A stretch of 39,953 nt of DNA from Polyangiaceae bacterium. Its GTDB lineage: Bacteria; Myxococcota_A; Polyangia; Polyangiales; Polyangiaceae. Position 1 is the stretch's first letter. Each line of letters starts with the position of its first letter. The stretch covers positions 1 to 39,953 of the forward strand of contig JAQSWN010000047.1 in the NCBI GenBank assembly GCA_029266615.1, in the 5' to 3' direction. The translations under genes and the position numbers were made by a program. Shown one piece after another: positions 22,148 to 30,159 of this stretch. The notes below the pieces were generated by a model. The model made no database searches. It was not told the origin of the DNA and was given only the letters and a program-made list of their open reading frames with translations.

Positions 22148-23860
22148 TTATGGCGTGCGAGTCAGGAAGGCGTCGGTGGTCAGCAGGTTCACGACCAGGT
22201 TCTGCACGGACTCCTTGTCGTGCGAGAGCCAGCCGCCCTGCTGCACGAGCTGGTTGTCCGTCTCGCGCGTGACCACGCGGCCGTAGAGGTACTCGGCGAG
22301 GTTCTGCGCGTAACAAGCGTGCCCTTGCTCGCTCCGCGCAATGGCAGTCGCGAGCTCCACTGCTCCCGCGATCGCTACGGGCTCGCCGTCGAGGTTGTAG
22401 GTCGCGGTGGAATCGACCGCTTTCCCGTTGTCCATGGTGCGGTAGCGGCCGACGCCGTCCAAATGCTCGAGCGCCACCCCGAGCGGGTTGATGATCGTGC
22501 TGTGGCAGCTGCTGCACGGCGCGTCCTTCGTCGCGAGCTCGACCCGTTGCCGATTCGTCATGCCCGGCTGGATGTCCGGCAACGGCGGCACGTTCTTCGG
22601 CGGCGGTGGCAGCGGCGCGCACAGCACCTTCCGCGCGATGTGCACGCCGCGGATGATGATGTTGGGAGTGTCCTGCTCGCCGTTGGAAGCCAAAAACCCG
22701 ATTTGCGTCAGCACGCCCGCGCGCTGGGTCGGGTCCAGCTCCAGACGCGTAAAGTCCGCGAGATTCCCGCTGCTCTGCCCGGTGACCCCGTACAACGTGC
22801 GGATGCGTTGGTTAGCGAACGTGTAAGGCGCGGACATCAAGGTGGTGAAGCCGCGGTCCTGATTGAAGACCAAGTCTCGAATGAAGTGCTTGGCCTCCTG
22901 CTTCAAGTCGTCGGCCACGCCCGGCCCGAAGCCGGGAAAGCTGTCGCGCTTCGAGATATTGTCGAACTCGCGCATCATCAGTAGCTGGTCGTGAAACTCC
23001 AGCAACGAAGCGGAAGCTCCCGGCTTGGCCAACAGGCGCTTCACTTCCGCCGTCACTTGCTCGCGCGTGGACAGCGCGCTTTCGTCGGCGGCCGCGAAGA
23101 GCGCGTCGTCCGGCATGGACGCCAAGATCGCGTAGGAAAGCTTGCTCGCCACCTCGTAGGGGCTGAGCCGGACCGGACCGGTGCCGGACGCGCCGCTCAG
23201 CTCTTCGCGGTAGATGAAGTGCGGCGACTGAAACAGGTACTCGGCGACCAGCTGCGCGCCGTCCGCGAAGTCGTCGCCACTGCCGACGAGGGATTTGCCC
23301 TTGTCGAAGAGGGCCTTTACCGTCGCCTTCTCGGCGTCCATCAACGGGCGGCGGAAGGCGCGCTTGCCAAGTCGCTCGATGAACGTGGCCGCGTCCGTCC
23401 CCAGCTTGTCTCGCACCGCCGCGTCCTTCAGCACGTTCTGCGCGATTTCCTCCGCCGCGCGTTGATAGTCGCGGAACGTGTCGGAGGAGACGGACAGCAC
23501 CGCGCCATTCGTGTCGAAGGTGCTGCGCAGCGGCTCCGCCACGAACGACGACGACAACCCCGTCGCAGTCGTGAGCTCGAGCGCGTCGCGCACCGAGTTC
23601 TCCCACTGCCGGTGGTTGAGTCGCGAAAAGCGGGTCGTGACGCTCGCGGTGGCGACGATGGGCCCCGCGAACGTGCCCACCGCGGGCCGCGGAAGATCCG
23701 GCTGAGGCACCGGGACGCTACTGCTGCCGCCCATGCTCGGGACCGGAGTCGCCGGCTCGCCGATGCGAGCGTCCCCGGTGAGCTGCCCTTGGCACCCGGC
23801 TGCGAACAGTAAGGCGAGGCCACCCCAGCGGGACGTGCGCCCATGATTGGAGGAAGTCAC
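22148..23860 (-). CDS. DUF1592/DUF1588 haem-motif lipoprotein (module A)
   Basis: 570 residues from the GTG at 23860; a TTG at 23920 gives an implausibly long leader. The leader with lipobox LLFAAGC is followed by a Pro/Gly/Ser linker. Domains in order: DUF1587-like (FSRLNHRQWENSVRDALEL), DUF1595/DUF1592 (KRAFRRPLMDAEKATVKALF, YLFQSPHFIYREEL, YEVASKLSYAILASMPDDAL, LLEFHDQLLMMREFDNI), DUF1588 (LTQIGFLASNGEQDTPNIIIRG, VLCAPLPPPP, then CSSCH at about 449-453 followed by INPLG) and DUF1585 (CYAQNLAEYLYGR). The single CxxCH predicts one covalent c-type haem outside the cytoplasm. The family is widespread in planctomycetes and myxobacteria, without a proven reaction; a redox role at the surface is inferred. 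It is paired with DUF1552 (module A) and is a diverged copy of the gene at 24102-25814. Confidence 0.92.
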   Translation of the reverse strand: MTSSNHGRTSRWGGLALLFAAGCQGQLTGDARIGEPATPVPSMGGSSSVPVPQPDLPRPAVGTFAGPIVATASVTTRFSRLNHRQWENSVRDALELTTATGLSSSFVAEPLRSTFDTNGAVLSVSSDTFRDYQRAAEEIAQNVLKDAAVRDKLGTDAATFIERLGKRAFRRPLMDAEKATVKALFDKGKSLVGSGDDFADGAQLVAEYLFQSPHFIYREELSGASGTGPVRLSPYEVASKLSYAILASMPDDALFAAADESALSTREQVTAEVKRLLAKPGASASLLEFHDQLLMMREFDNISKRDSFPGFGPGVADDLKQEAKHFIRDLVFNQDRGFTTLMSAPYTFANQRIRTLYGVTGQSSGNLADFTRLELDPTQRAGVLTQIGFLASNGEQDTPNIIIRGVHIARKVLCAPLPPPPKNVPPLPDIQPGMTNRQRVELATKDAPCSSCHSTIINPLGVALEHLDGVGRYRTMDNGKAVDSTATYNLDGEPVAIAGAVELATAIARSEQGHACYAQNLAEYLYGRVVTRETDNQLVQQGGWLSHDKESVQNLVVNLLTTDAFLTRTP

Positions 23861-24101
23861 CCTGCACACATGGAGGTCGGCAGAGGGCAGCTTCACGTCG
23901 CGCTCGCTTTTCGCGCTCAATGCGGTCTGGGTGTCATCGTGCGCTGAGGTTGTTCTGCTAAGGTGGGACGGGGTCGGAGGAGAGCGCTATCGCGACGGGC
24001 GGAGCCGCAAACTTTCACCAGGGCTCCATTCGCTATTCAAAATCGTCAGAAAGCGCATTCGCTAGCGCCCATTTCACGTGACCCCGAGCACTCATCTCTA
24101 G
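23861..24101. promoter_or_regulatory. shared divergent promoter region of the two DUF1592 genes
   Basis: 241 bases separate the two GTG starts of the head-to-head DUF1592 genes, so both promoters must lie here or within the leader regions. The centre (about 24005-24060) is less GC-rich than the flanks. I could not assign -35 and -10 boxes or a long dyad with confidence. Confidence 0.4.
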
Positions 24102-25814
24102 GTGAGGACGTCCACCTTGCTCGCCGCCTGGCTCGCGCTCGGCGCACATACAGCGTGCACCGCGCGCATCGACGCACCCAGCGACCTGAGTCCACCGCCC
24201 ATTACCGGCGGCAACAACGCCGCCGGGAGCGGCAGCGGCGGCAACGGCAACGGCAATGGTACGCCCGAGCCCGCGACGGATCCGGGCCGCATCACGCTGC
24301 ACCGGCTGAACCGCGTCGAGTATGGCAACACGCTTCGCGACCTGCTCGGTGCGCCCACGAGCATCGCCGACGAGCTGCCCATCGACGATCGCGGCAGCGG
24401 CTTCGACAACATGGCAGACGTGCTCACCGTGTCCCCCCTGCACGTGAGCGTGTTTCACGCCGCCGCCAGGCAAGTAGCGGGCGACGCCCTCGCCGACCCC
24501 ACGCGCCGCGCGACGGTAGTCACTTGCGACCTCGCTCAGGGCGACGCGTGCGTGAGCCAAGTTCTTAAGGGTTTCGCGGAGCGCGCCTGGCGTCGTCCCG
24601 TGTCGGAGGCGGAGCTTACTCGGCTGCAAACCGTGGTCGGCGCCGCGCGCACCCATGGGGATTCGACCGAGGTCGGCCTTGGTCTAGCCCTTCGGGCGGT
24701 GCTGCTCTCGCCGCATTTCATCTTCCGCGTCGAGCTGGATCCCGAGCCTACCTCCGCTGCGCCGCACCCGCTGTCACCCTTCGAGTTAGCATCGAGGCTG
24801 TCGTACTTTCTGTGGAGCAGCATGCCGGACGCAGCGCTGTTCGAAAGCGCGGCGAGCGGCGCGCTGAACGACCCCACCAACCTCGCGACCGAGGCCCGGC
24901 GGCTCCTGGCGGATCCACGCGCCCGCGCGCTCGTGGACAACTTCGCCGGCCAGTGGCTGCACCTGCGCGCCATCGACGGCCTGCAGCCGGACGCCAAGCT
25001 CTTCCCGGGCGTGGACGCGGCCCTGCTCGGCGCGATGAAGGCCGAAAGCGAGCGGCTCTTTTCGGACATCGCCTTCCAGCGCGCGCCCCTTTTGGACTTG
25101 CTCACCGCCAGTTACGGCTACGTCAACGATCGCCTCGCCGCGCACTACGGTCTCCCGGCCGTGGGCTCGAACGAGCTCGTCCGGGTGGACTTGAGCAGCA
25201 GCACTCAACGCGGCGGCTTCCTCACTCAAGGCGGCTTTCTGAGCCTCACCTCGCACGTGAACCGCACCTCCCCCGTCGTCCGCGGCAAGTGGGTGATGGA
25301 CGAGCTACTTTGCGCGATCGTGCCCGCCCCACCACCGGACGTGAACTTGGCGGCCGTCTCCATGGCCAAAGAGCAGGGGCTCACGCAACGCCAGGCGCTC
25401 GAGCAGCACCGCGCGGATCCGAAGTGCTTCGGCTGCCACACGCTCATGGATCCCATCGGCTTGGGCCTCGAAAATTACGACGCGATCGGCTCTTACCGAG
25501 AGCAAGACGCGGGGCACCCCATCGACGCGAGCGGGCAGCTACCGTCCGGCGAGGCGTTCGCGGGAGCCAAGCAGCTCTCGTCGATCATCGCCGCCAAGCC
25601 GGAGTTCCTGCGCTGCGCCGCGAAGAAGCTCTACACCTATGCGCTCGGTCGTCCCCCGGTGGACGCGCCGAATCACTTGGACGTCCCAACGCTCGCCAAC
25701 TTGAGCGCGGCGTTAGCAGAGAATCAGTATGCCTTCGACGAGCTGTTGGTGCGCATCGTGACGAGCTCCCCCTTCACGTCCCGGCGCGGTGAGCCCGCGG
25801 GAGGGACGCCATGA
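24102..25814 (+). CDS. DUF1592/DUF1588 haem-motif protein (module B)
   Basis: 570 residues from the GTG at 24102. The leader is short and ends GAHTAC, an imperfect lipobox, so lipidation is less certain than in module A. A Gly/Asn/Ser linker follows. Domains: DUF1587 (ITLHRLNRVEYGNTLRDLLG), DUF1595/DUF1592 (ERAWRRPVSEAELTRL, LLSPHFIFRVEL, FELASRLSYFLWSSMPDAAL, NFAGQWLHLRAIDGLQPD), DUF1588 (GGFLTQGGFLSLTSHVNRTSPVVRG, CFGCH at 442-446 then MDPIGLGLENYD) and DUF1585 (CAAKKLYTYALGR). One covalent c-type haem is predicted. Unlike module A it has two extra cysteines (Cys in VVTCDL and GDACVS), which may form a disulfide. The stop overlaps the start of its DUF1552 partner (ATGA). Confidence 0.93.
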   Translation: MRTSTLLAAWLALGAHTACTARIDAPSDLSPPPITGGNNAAGSGSGGNGNGNGTPEPATDPGRITLHRLNRVEYGNTLRDLLGAPTSIADELPIDDRGSGFDNMADVLTVSPLHVSVFHAAARQVAGDALADPTRRATVVTCDLAQGDACVSQVLKGFAERAWRRPVSEAELTRLQTVVGAARTHGDSTEVGLGLALRAVLLSPHFIFRVELDPEPTSAAPHPLSPFELASRLSYFLWSSMPDAALFESAASGALNDPTNLATEARRLLADPRARALVDNFAGQWLHLRAIDGLQPDAKLFPGVDAALLGAMKAESERLFSDIAFQRAPLLDLLTASYGYVNDRLAAHYGLPAVGSNELVRVDLSSSTQRGGFLTQGGFLSLTSHVNRTSPVVRGKWVMDELLCAIVPAPPPDVNLAAVSMAKEQGLTQRQALEQHRADPKCFGCHTLMDPIGLGLENYDAIGSYREQDAGHPIDASGQLPSGEAFAGAKQLSSIIAAKPEFLRCAAKKLYTYALGRPPVDAPNHLDVPTLANLSAALAENQYAFDELLVRIVTSSPFTSRRGEPAGGTP

Positions 25815-27151
25815 GGCGCACCTTATCGCGCCGCTTGGTGCTCGGCGGCGCCGCCAGCTTGTTCGGCTTGCCGTTCCTGGAGTCAGCGTTGCCGCGCTCC
25901 GCGCGCGCTCAAGCGGCCGCGGCACCGGTGCGGTTGGTCTATATCTACTTGCCGAACGGGTTGGACATGGCGACGTTTCGCCCCGCAGCGGTCGGGGCCG
26001 ATTACGAGCTCCCGCCGATGTTCACCGGCCTCGACGCGCTCAAAGGAGACTTCTCCATCGTCACGGGGTTGGAGAACGCCAACGCAAAGCCGGACGGGCC
26101 CGGCGATCACGCGTCTGGCACTTCGTCCTTCATCACTTGCGCGCATGCCTTCAAGTCGGAGACCGAGATCAAGCTCGGAGTCTCCGCCGATCAGCTGGCG
26201 GCCAAGAAGATCGGCGCAGCCACTCGCCTGCCCTCCCTTCAACTCGGCATCGACGGTGGCGGCGGCACCGGAAACTGCGACAGTGGCTACAGCTGCGCGT
26301 ACACCCGTAACATCTCCTGGGCGGACGCCGCGACGCCGCTGCCGAAAATCGTGGACCCGGCCCAGGCCTTCAACCAGCTGTTCGATGGGTTCGACCCGAA
26401 CGCCTCCGCCGCGGAGACGGCGAAGCGCCGAGCGTACGAGAAGAGCGTGATCGACTTCGTGCTGGCAGACGTGGACGGACTCGCGCCCAAGCTGGGCGCC
26501 ACCGACAAGACCAAGCTGGACCAGTACTTGACCAGCGTCCGCGAGCTGGAAAAGCGCGTCGTAGAGCTGGGTCCGCAAGTTACTTGCACCCCCGGGACCG
26601 CTCCCCCGAAGCGGGACCAGCTGGACTATCCCGCTCACGTGAAGGCGATGATGGATCTGATCGGGCTCGCGTTCGCGTGCGACGCGACGCGTGTGGTCAC
26701 CCTCATGTTCGGCAACGCCGTCAGCGGTCGCACTCATCAGTTCCTAGGAGTGAGCGGCGGCCATCACGACATCTCCCACCACATGAACGACCCCGGTCTC
26801 ATCGCGCAGCTCGCCAAGATCGGCGCCTGGGAGATGCAGCAACTCGGGTACCTGCTCGGCAAGCTCAAAGACCAGCCGGACTCAGTGGAGGGTCAAAATC
26901 TGCTCTACAACTCGGCCGTCTTCTGTTCGAGTGACATTTCGGACGGCAATCGTCACAACCACGACGACATGCCAATCGTGCTCGGCGGCCACGGCGGGGG
27001 TCGACTCAAGCCCGGGCAGCACGTTCGATACAGCGCGGAAAAGGGTGCTCCAAAGCAGAAGGTGTCAAACCTCCTCCTGACGATGCTGGACGCGGCCGGC
27101 GTCGGTGACGCGCAGCTCGGCGACAGCGCCGCGACTCTCACCGAGCTGTAG
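25811..27151 (+). CDS. DUF1552 Tat-exported protein (module B)
   Basis: 446 residues; the ATG shares four bases with the stop of the DUF1592 gene, so translation is coupled. The twin-arginine leader is LSRRLVLGGAASLFGLPFLE, ending near ARAQA. DUF1552 signatures: VYIYLPNGLDMATFRP, DFSIVTGLENANAK, DHASGTSSFITCAHAFKS (module A has another sequence here), LPSLQLGIDGGG, LDQYLTSVRELEKRV, MMDLIGLAFACDATRVVTLMFG, GGHHDISHHMN, and SSDISDGNRHNHDDMPIVLGG. The His-rich segments (SGGHHDISHHMN, GNRHNHDD) could bind metal, in line with an alkaline-phosphatase-like fold, but this is inference. It is a diverged paralogue of the protein encoded at 20748-22136, in the same order relative to its DUF1592 partner. 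Confidence 0.92.
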   Translation: MRRTLSRRLVLGGAASLFGLPFLESALPRSARAQAAAAPVRLVYIYLPNGLDMATFRPAAVGADYELPPMFTGLDALKGDFSIVTGLENANAKPDGPGDHASGTSSFITCAHAFKSETEIKLGVSADQLAAKKIGAATRLPSLQLGIDGGGGTGNCDSGYSCAYTRNISWADAATPLPKIVDPAQAFNQLFDGFDPNASAAETAKRRAYEKSVIDFVLADVDGLAPKLGATDKTKLDQYLTSVRELEKRVVELGPQVTCTPGTAPPKRDQLDYPAHVKAMMDLIGLAFACDATRVVTLMFGNAVSGRTHQFLGVSGGHHDISHHMNDPGLIAQLAKIGAWEMQQLGYLLGKLKDQPDSVEGQNLLYNSAVFCSSDISDGNRHNHDDMPIVLGGHGGGRLKPGQHVRYSAEKGAPKQKVSNLLLTMLDAAGVGDAQLGDSAATLTEL

Positions 27152-27251
27152 GTACCAATGCGACACGTGCGCTAAGTAGCGAAGCCCGGCCGACCGAATC
27201 CTCGCGGCGTTGACCTCCCGCGCGCATCGAAGCTTCTGTTAACCTGCGACC

Positions 27252-28352
27252 ATGGCCTCCCGCATGACGAAGTTGGGCGCTCGCGGCTCTTGTCTGCTCG
27301 CGCTCGTCGCGCTGCCGCTCGCTTGCTCGATCGATGATGCGCCGGGCGGCAACGCCGGCGGGTCGACCAGTGGGGGCTCCGGGAATATCTCCGGTTCCAC
27401 CTCGGCCGCCGCTGGAGCCGACAGCGCAGGAAGCTCGACCACCGGCGGCACCAGCAGCGCCGGCGCCAGCAACGGCGGCACCACCAGCACGGGCGGTTCG
27501 ACCAGCGCGGGCTCGGCCAACGGCGGCTCGGCCAACGCGGGCTCGGCCAACGGCGGCTCGGCCAATGGCGGGGTCGGCACCAGCGGCACCAGCGGCAACG
27601 GCGGCGCCTCCTCGCCCACCGCGAGCGCGGGCTGCGAGATGCCCGCGGGGCAGGCCCTCAACGACTGGGTCCCCCAACCCAAACTCAATGTCTCCGGAAC
27701 GGATCGTGAATGGTGGGTGTGGCTGCCGACCAACTACGACCCGAAAAAGCCATATCCCCTCGTCTTCAACTTCCACGGCTGCAGCAGCTCGGGCAACATC
27801 GTGCCGATGCAGAACGTGACGGGCGACAAGGCCATCCTCGTCCGCGCTACCGGCATCTCGGACAACGTCTGCTGGGACGCGGGTGCCGGCGGCAACGACG
27901 TCAAGTTCTTCGATCAAATGTTGGCCGACGTGCTCGCCAAGCGCTGCGTGGACACGTCGCGCGTCTTCGCGACTGGCTACAGCAGCGGCTCGTGGCTCGT
28001 AAACACCCTGGAGTGTGAGCGCGGCGACAAGCTGCGCGCCACCGGCACCGTCTCGGGCGGCACCTTCGGCAACAAGGCGAATTGCAAGGGCAAGTACGCC
28101 CGCATGTTCATTCACGACGCGAACGACAATGACAACAAGATCACCGACGGCAACGACGACGAGCGCGACCGCCTCGTGACCGCCAACCATTGCACGAACG
28201 ACCGAGTGATGGAGGCGCCTGCCCCCTGCGCGCGGTACCAAGGCTGCGATCCGGGCTATCCCGTCATTTGGTGCGAGACGACGGGCAAAGGCCACGCTCG
28301 CCAAGACTCGCTCGCCCCCGGCGCATTTTGGGGCCTGTTCTCATCTCTGTAG
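27252..28352 (+). CDS. alpha/beta-hydrolase esterase lipoprotein (PHB depolymerase/feruloyl esterase-like)
   Basis: 366 residues. The leader has lipobox LPLAC (Cys25). Residues 30-127 are a Gly/Ser/Thr/Asn linker containing SANGG repeats. The catalytic domain (about 130-366) has LVFNFHGCSSSGN (oxyanion region), DTSRVFATGYSSGSWLV with the nucleophile elbow GYSSG (Ser244), FIHDANDNDN (acid candidates Asp289, Asp291) and TGKGHAR (His348). Several cysteine pairs are expected in this exported domain. The family includes secreted polyhydroxybutyrate depolymerases and feruloyl/acetyl-xylan esterases; the Gly/Ser linker and nearby GH genes make a plant-polymer or polyester target likely but not shown. 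A paralogue lies at 31827-33062 on the other strand. Confidence 0.88.
   Translation: MASRMTKLGARGSCLLALVALPLACSIDDAPGGNAGGSTSGGSGNISGSTSAAAGADSAGSSTTGGTSSAGASNGGTTSTGGSTSAGSANGGSANAGSANGGSANGGVGTSGTSGNGGASSPTASAGCEMPAGQALNDWVPQPKLNVSGTDREWWVWLPTNYDPKKPYPLVFNFHGCSSSGNIVPMQNVTGDKAILVRATGISDNVCWDAGAGGNDVKFFDQMLADVLAKRCVDTSRVFATGYSSGSWLVNTLECERGDKLRATGTVSGGTFGNKANCKGKYARMFIHDANDNDNKITDGNDDERDRLVTANHCTNDRVMEAPAPCARYQGCDPGYPVIWCETTGKGHARQDSLAPGAFWGLFSSL
27510..27569 (+). repeat. four tandem 15-bp repeats in a lipoprotein linker
   Basis: Four consecutive copies of GGCTCGGCCAACGGC with few changes (27510-27524, 27525-27539, 27540-27554, 27555-27569) encode the pentapeptide pattern GSANG inside the linker of the esterase. 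In-frame units of 15 bases allow slippage that changes linker length without breaking the protein. Confidence 0.8.
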
Positions 28353-28415
28353 GATACTGGAGGAAGCGACTGTGGCGTCGTCAGGTCACCGGGGCCGCGA
28401 AGGCGTCGAGTGCCA

Positions 28416-29258
28416 CTACGGCGCCGGCGGTACGGGACTCACGCAAGCCGCTTCGCAGAGCCCGCCGCAGTCCACGCCTTCTTCGCCCGGACCTTCGACG
28501 CCGTCCGCGCAGTTGGCGCGGACGAGGCTCAGGCTGCGCAAACCGTTCTGCTCGTAAAGAAAGCTACGCCGGGCGCCGTGAAGGGTCAGCGTGTCGTTCT
28601 GCGAGCAAAATTCCATCGTGGAGATCGGGCTCGGGATAGAGGTCGCGTAGTGGTCGACGAGGTTGCCGCGCACCTGGTACGTGCCCTGTTGCGAGCCGAC
28701 GGTCACGGCTTCGAACAGGCACTCGCAGCCGCCCGGGTCGAGCGGGTCCGGATGGCAGCGCACGTCTTTGTATCCACCGTCGTTCATCGCAGACAGGTTC
28801 AACGGTTCCGCCAGCTGCTCGCACGTGACCTGGCTGCCGTAGGAGCGCATGCACGTCGCCGAGAAGACCCAGCCGTAAGTGCCGGTGCGGGTGAAGCCAG
28901 CTTCATACGTGCCGTCCGCCTCGTAGCGGATCCGCGCCTCGCCGTAGGTGGCCGAGCCGGTCCAAAACAGGGGGTTGTTGCTGAGCGGTCGGTCCGGGTC
29001 CGCGGTGAACACCAGATTTTGGCACCAGCTGCTGTACTGCGGCTCGGTTTGCTGCTGTCGCCCCACCGCAATCGGTCGGTCGAAGAGCCACACTTCCTGG
29101 GGCGGCTCGTACATGTGCTCTTGGCAGGCGGGCGCGGCGAGGCCCCAGCTCCCTTCGATGTTACCGCCACAACTGCCCGGGCTCGGGCACAGGTCTTCCT
29201 GAGCGCAGCCGGAGAGGAGCGAGAGGCCGCCGATGAAAGCCAGCGCTTGCAGCTTCAT
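28416..29258 (-). CDS. Cys-motif lipoprotein of unknown function (paralogue 2)
   Basis: 280 residues from the ATG at 29258, which overlaps the stop of the upstream paralogue (ATGA). Leader with lipobox SLLSGC (Cys18). The mature protein has LCPSPGSCGGNIEGSW near the start, EVWLFDRPIAV, YEADGTYEAGFTRTGTYGW, and several cysteines. It ends with a compact motif, NCADGVEGPGEEGVDCGGLCEAAC, split as NCADG, EGVDCGG and C. This type of motif recurs at the C-termini of myxobacterial secreted proteins. The central part looks beta-rich (KxDGTY, VRGNLVDHYA), as in lipocalin-like domains, but no family can be named. It is paralogous to the gene just upstream and probably in an operon with the porin. Confidence 0.82.
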   Translation of the reverse strand: MKLQALAFIGGLSLLSGCAQEDLCPSPGSCGGNIEGSWGLAAPACQEHMYEPPQEVWLFDRPIAVGRQQQTEPQYSSWCQNLVFTADPDRPLSNNPLFWTGSATYGEARIRYEADGTYEAGFTRTGTYGWVFSATCMRSYGSQVTCEQLAEPLNLSAMNDGGYKDVRCHPDPLDPGGCECLFEAVTVGSQQGTYQVRGNLVDHYATSIPSPISTMEFCSQNDTLTLHGARRSFLYEQNGLRSLSLVRANCADGVEGPGEEGVDCGGLCEAACVSPVPPAP

Positions 29259-30118
29259 GGCAGCGGCTCGGGCTCCACTTGGCCTTCGCACAAGGTCGGG
29301 CACATCAGCCCGCAGTCGACGCCATCTTCGCCATCTCCCTGCGCGCCGTCCGCGCAGTTGACGCGCTTCATGTCCAGCGTGCGAAGGCCGGGGCTGTCGA
29401 ATAGAGAGGTGGTTCGCGCGCCGCTCAGCTGCAGGCGGTCCCCTTGCGCGCAGTAGGTCGCGTCGCTTGGGAAAAGCACCCTGGGTCGCAGCGGCCGGTG
29501 GGTGACGGTGTTGCCGTTGACGCTGTAGGAGCCAATCACGCGGCCCGAGGCAGCCAACGAAAAGCTACAGCTGCAGCTGCCAGCCTCGGCGCCATCGGTA
29601 CACGAGACGTTCGTGAGGTTGGGGTTTGCGGCCTTGGCGACGATGAGCTGCTGGATGTCGCCGCACGCCAGCGGGGAGCCGTAGTTGCGCATGCAGGCGG
29701 TGGAGAAGTCCAAGCCGTACGTGCCGTTTCGAGAGAAGCGCGATTCGTAGGTACCGTCTTCTTTGTACCAAACACGGCCGTTGATGTACGGCTCGCCGCC
29801 GACCCAGAACACGGGCGGCTTGGCGACGGCCATTTCCGGCGCGGTGGACGACAGCACGAAGCCGGCACACCACTCGCTGGCGAAGGACTCGGGAGGGGGC
29901 GTGCGCGCGACCGTAGCCGGGCGATTGAACAGCCAAACCTCGGTGGGCGGTTCGTCCAACAACGACTGGCACGGCGGCGAAGCGTAGGTCCAAGCGCCCC
30001 GTAAGTCGCCCCCGCAGGAGCCGAGCTCCTTGCAGGTGTCGCCCTCGGCGCAGCCCGTCGAAACGAACGTTCCCACGAGCGCGAGCGCGCTCAGCAGCTG
30101 GGTGAAAGGCTTGGTCAT
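29255..30118 (-). CDS. Cys-motif lipoprotein of unknown function (paralogue 1)
   Basis: 287 residues from the ATG at 30118; the open frame extends to 30394 but overlaps the porin gene. The leader ends FVSTGC (Cys23). Layout is the same as the next gene: CKELGSCGGDLRGAW, EVWLFNRPATV, YKEDGTYESRFSRNGTYGL, CMRNYGSPLACGD, SYSVNGNTVTHRP, and the closing motif NCADG...DGVDCG...C. Shared spacing of GSCGG, EVWLF.RP, GTYG, and the terminal motif shows tandem duplication followed by divergence. The start is 41 bases after the porin stop. Function unknown; a ligand-binding or surface-sensing lipoprotein is one possibility. Confidence 0.82.
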   Translation of the reverse strand: MTKPFTQLLSALALVGTFVSTGCAEGDTCKELGSCGGDLRGAWTYASPPCQSLLDEPPTEVWLFNRPATVARTPPPESFASEWCAGFVLSSTAPEMAVAKPPVFWVGGEPYINGRVWYKEDGTYESRFSRNGTYGLDFSTACMRNYGSPLACGDIQQLIVAKAANPNLTNVSCTDGAEAGSCSCSFSLAASGRVIGSYSVNGNTVTHRPLRPRVLFPSDATYCAQGDRLQLSGARTTSLFDSPGLRTLDMKRVNCADGAQGDGEDGVDCGLMCPTLCEGQVEPEPLP

Positions 30119-30159
30119 GGCTCTCGATTGCATACGGGTTTGCACCTTCGAGCTCCGGC

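Noticed and set aside
22137..22622. N-terminal extension of the DUF1552 (module A) frame
   Set aside because: It lies wholly inside the DUF1592 gene in another frame and would place the twin-arginine leader in the middle of the protein. The ATG at 22136 is clearly the start.
27205..27240. TTGACC followed by GTTAACC upstream of the esterase, considered as a sigma-70 promoter
   Set aside because: The -10 candidate at 17-base spacing (CTTCTG) is poor, and GTTAAC is too far. Not enough to call.
27340..27640. Dense short direct repeats, considered as CRISPR or other repeat array
   Set aside because: The repeats are in-frame codons of a Gly/Ser/Asn linker, with units of 15 bases and no unique spacers. 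The other Gly-rich linkers (5880-6200, 10260-10480, 32690-32960, 38400-38660) have the same explanation.
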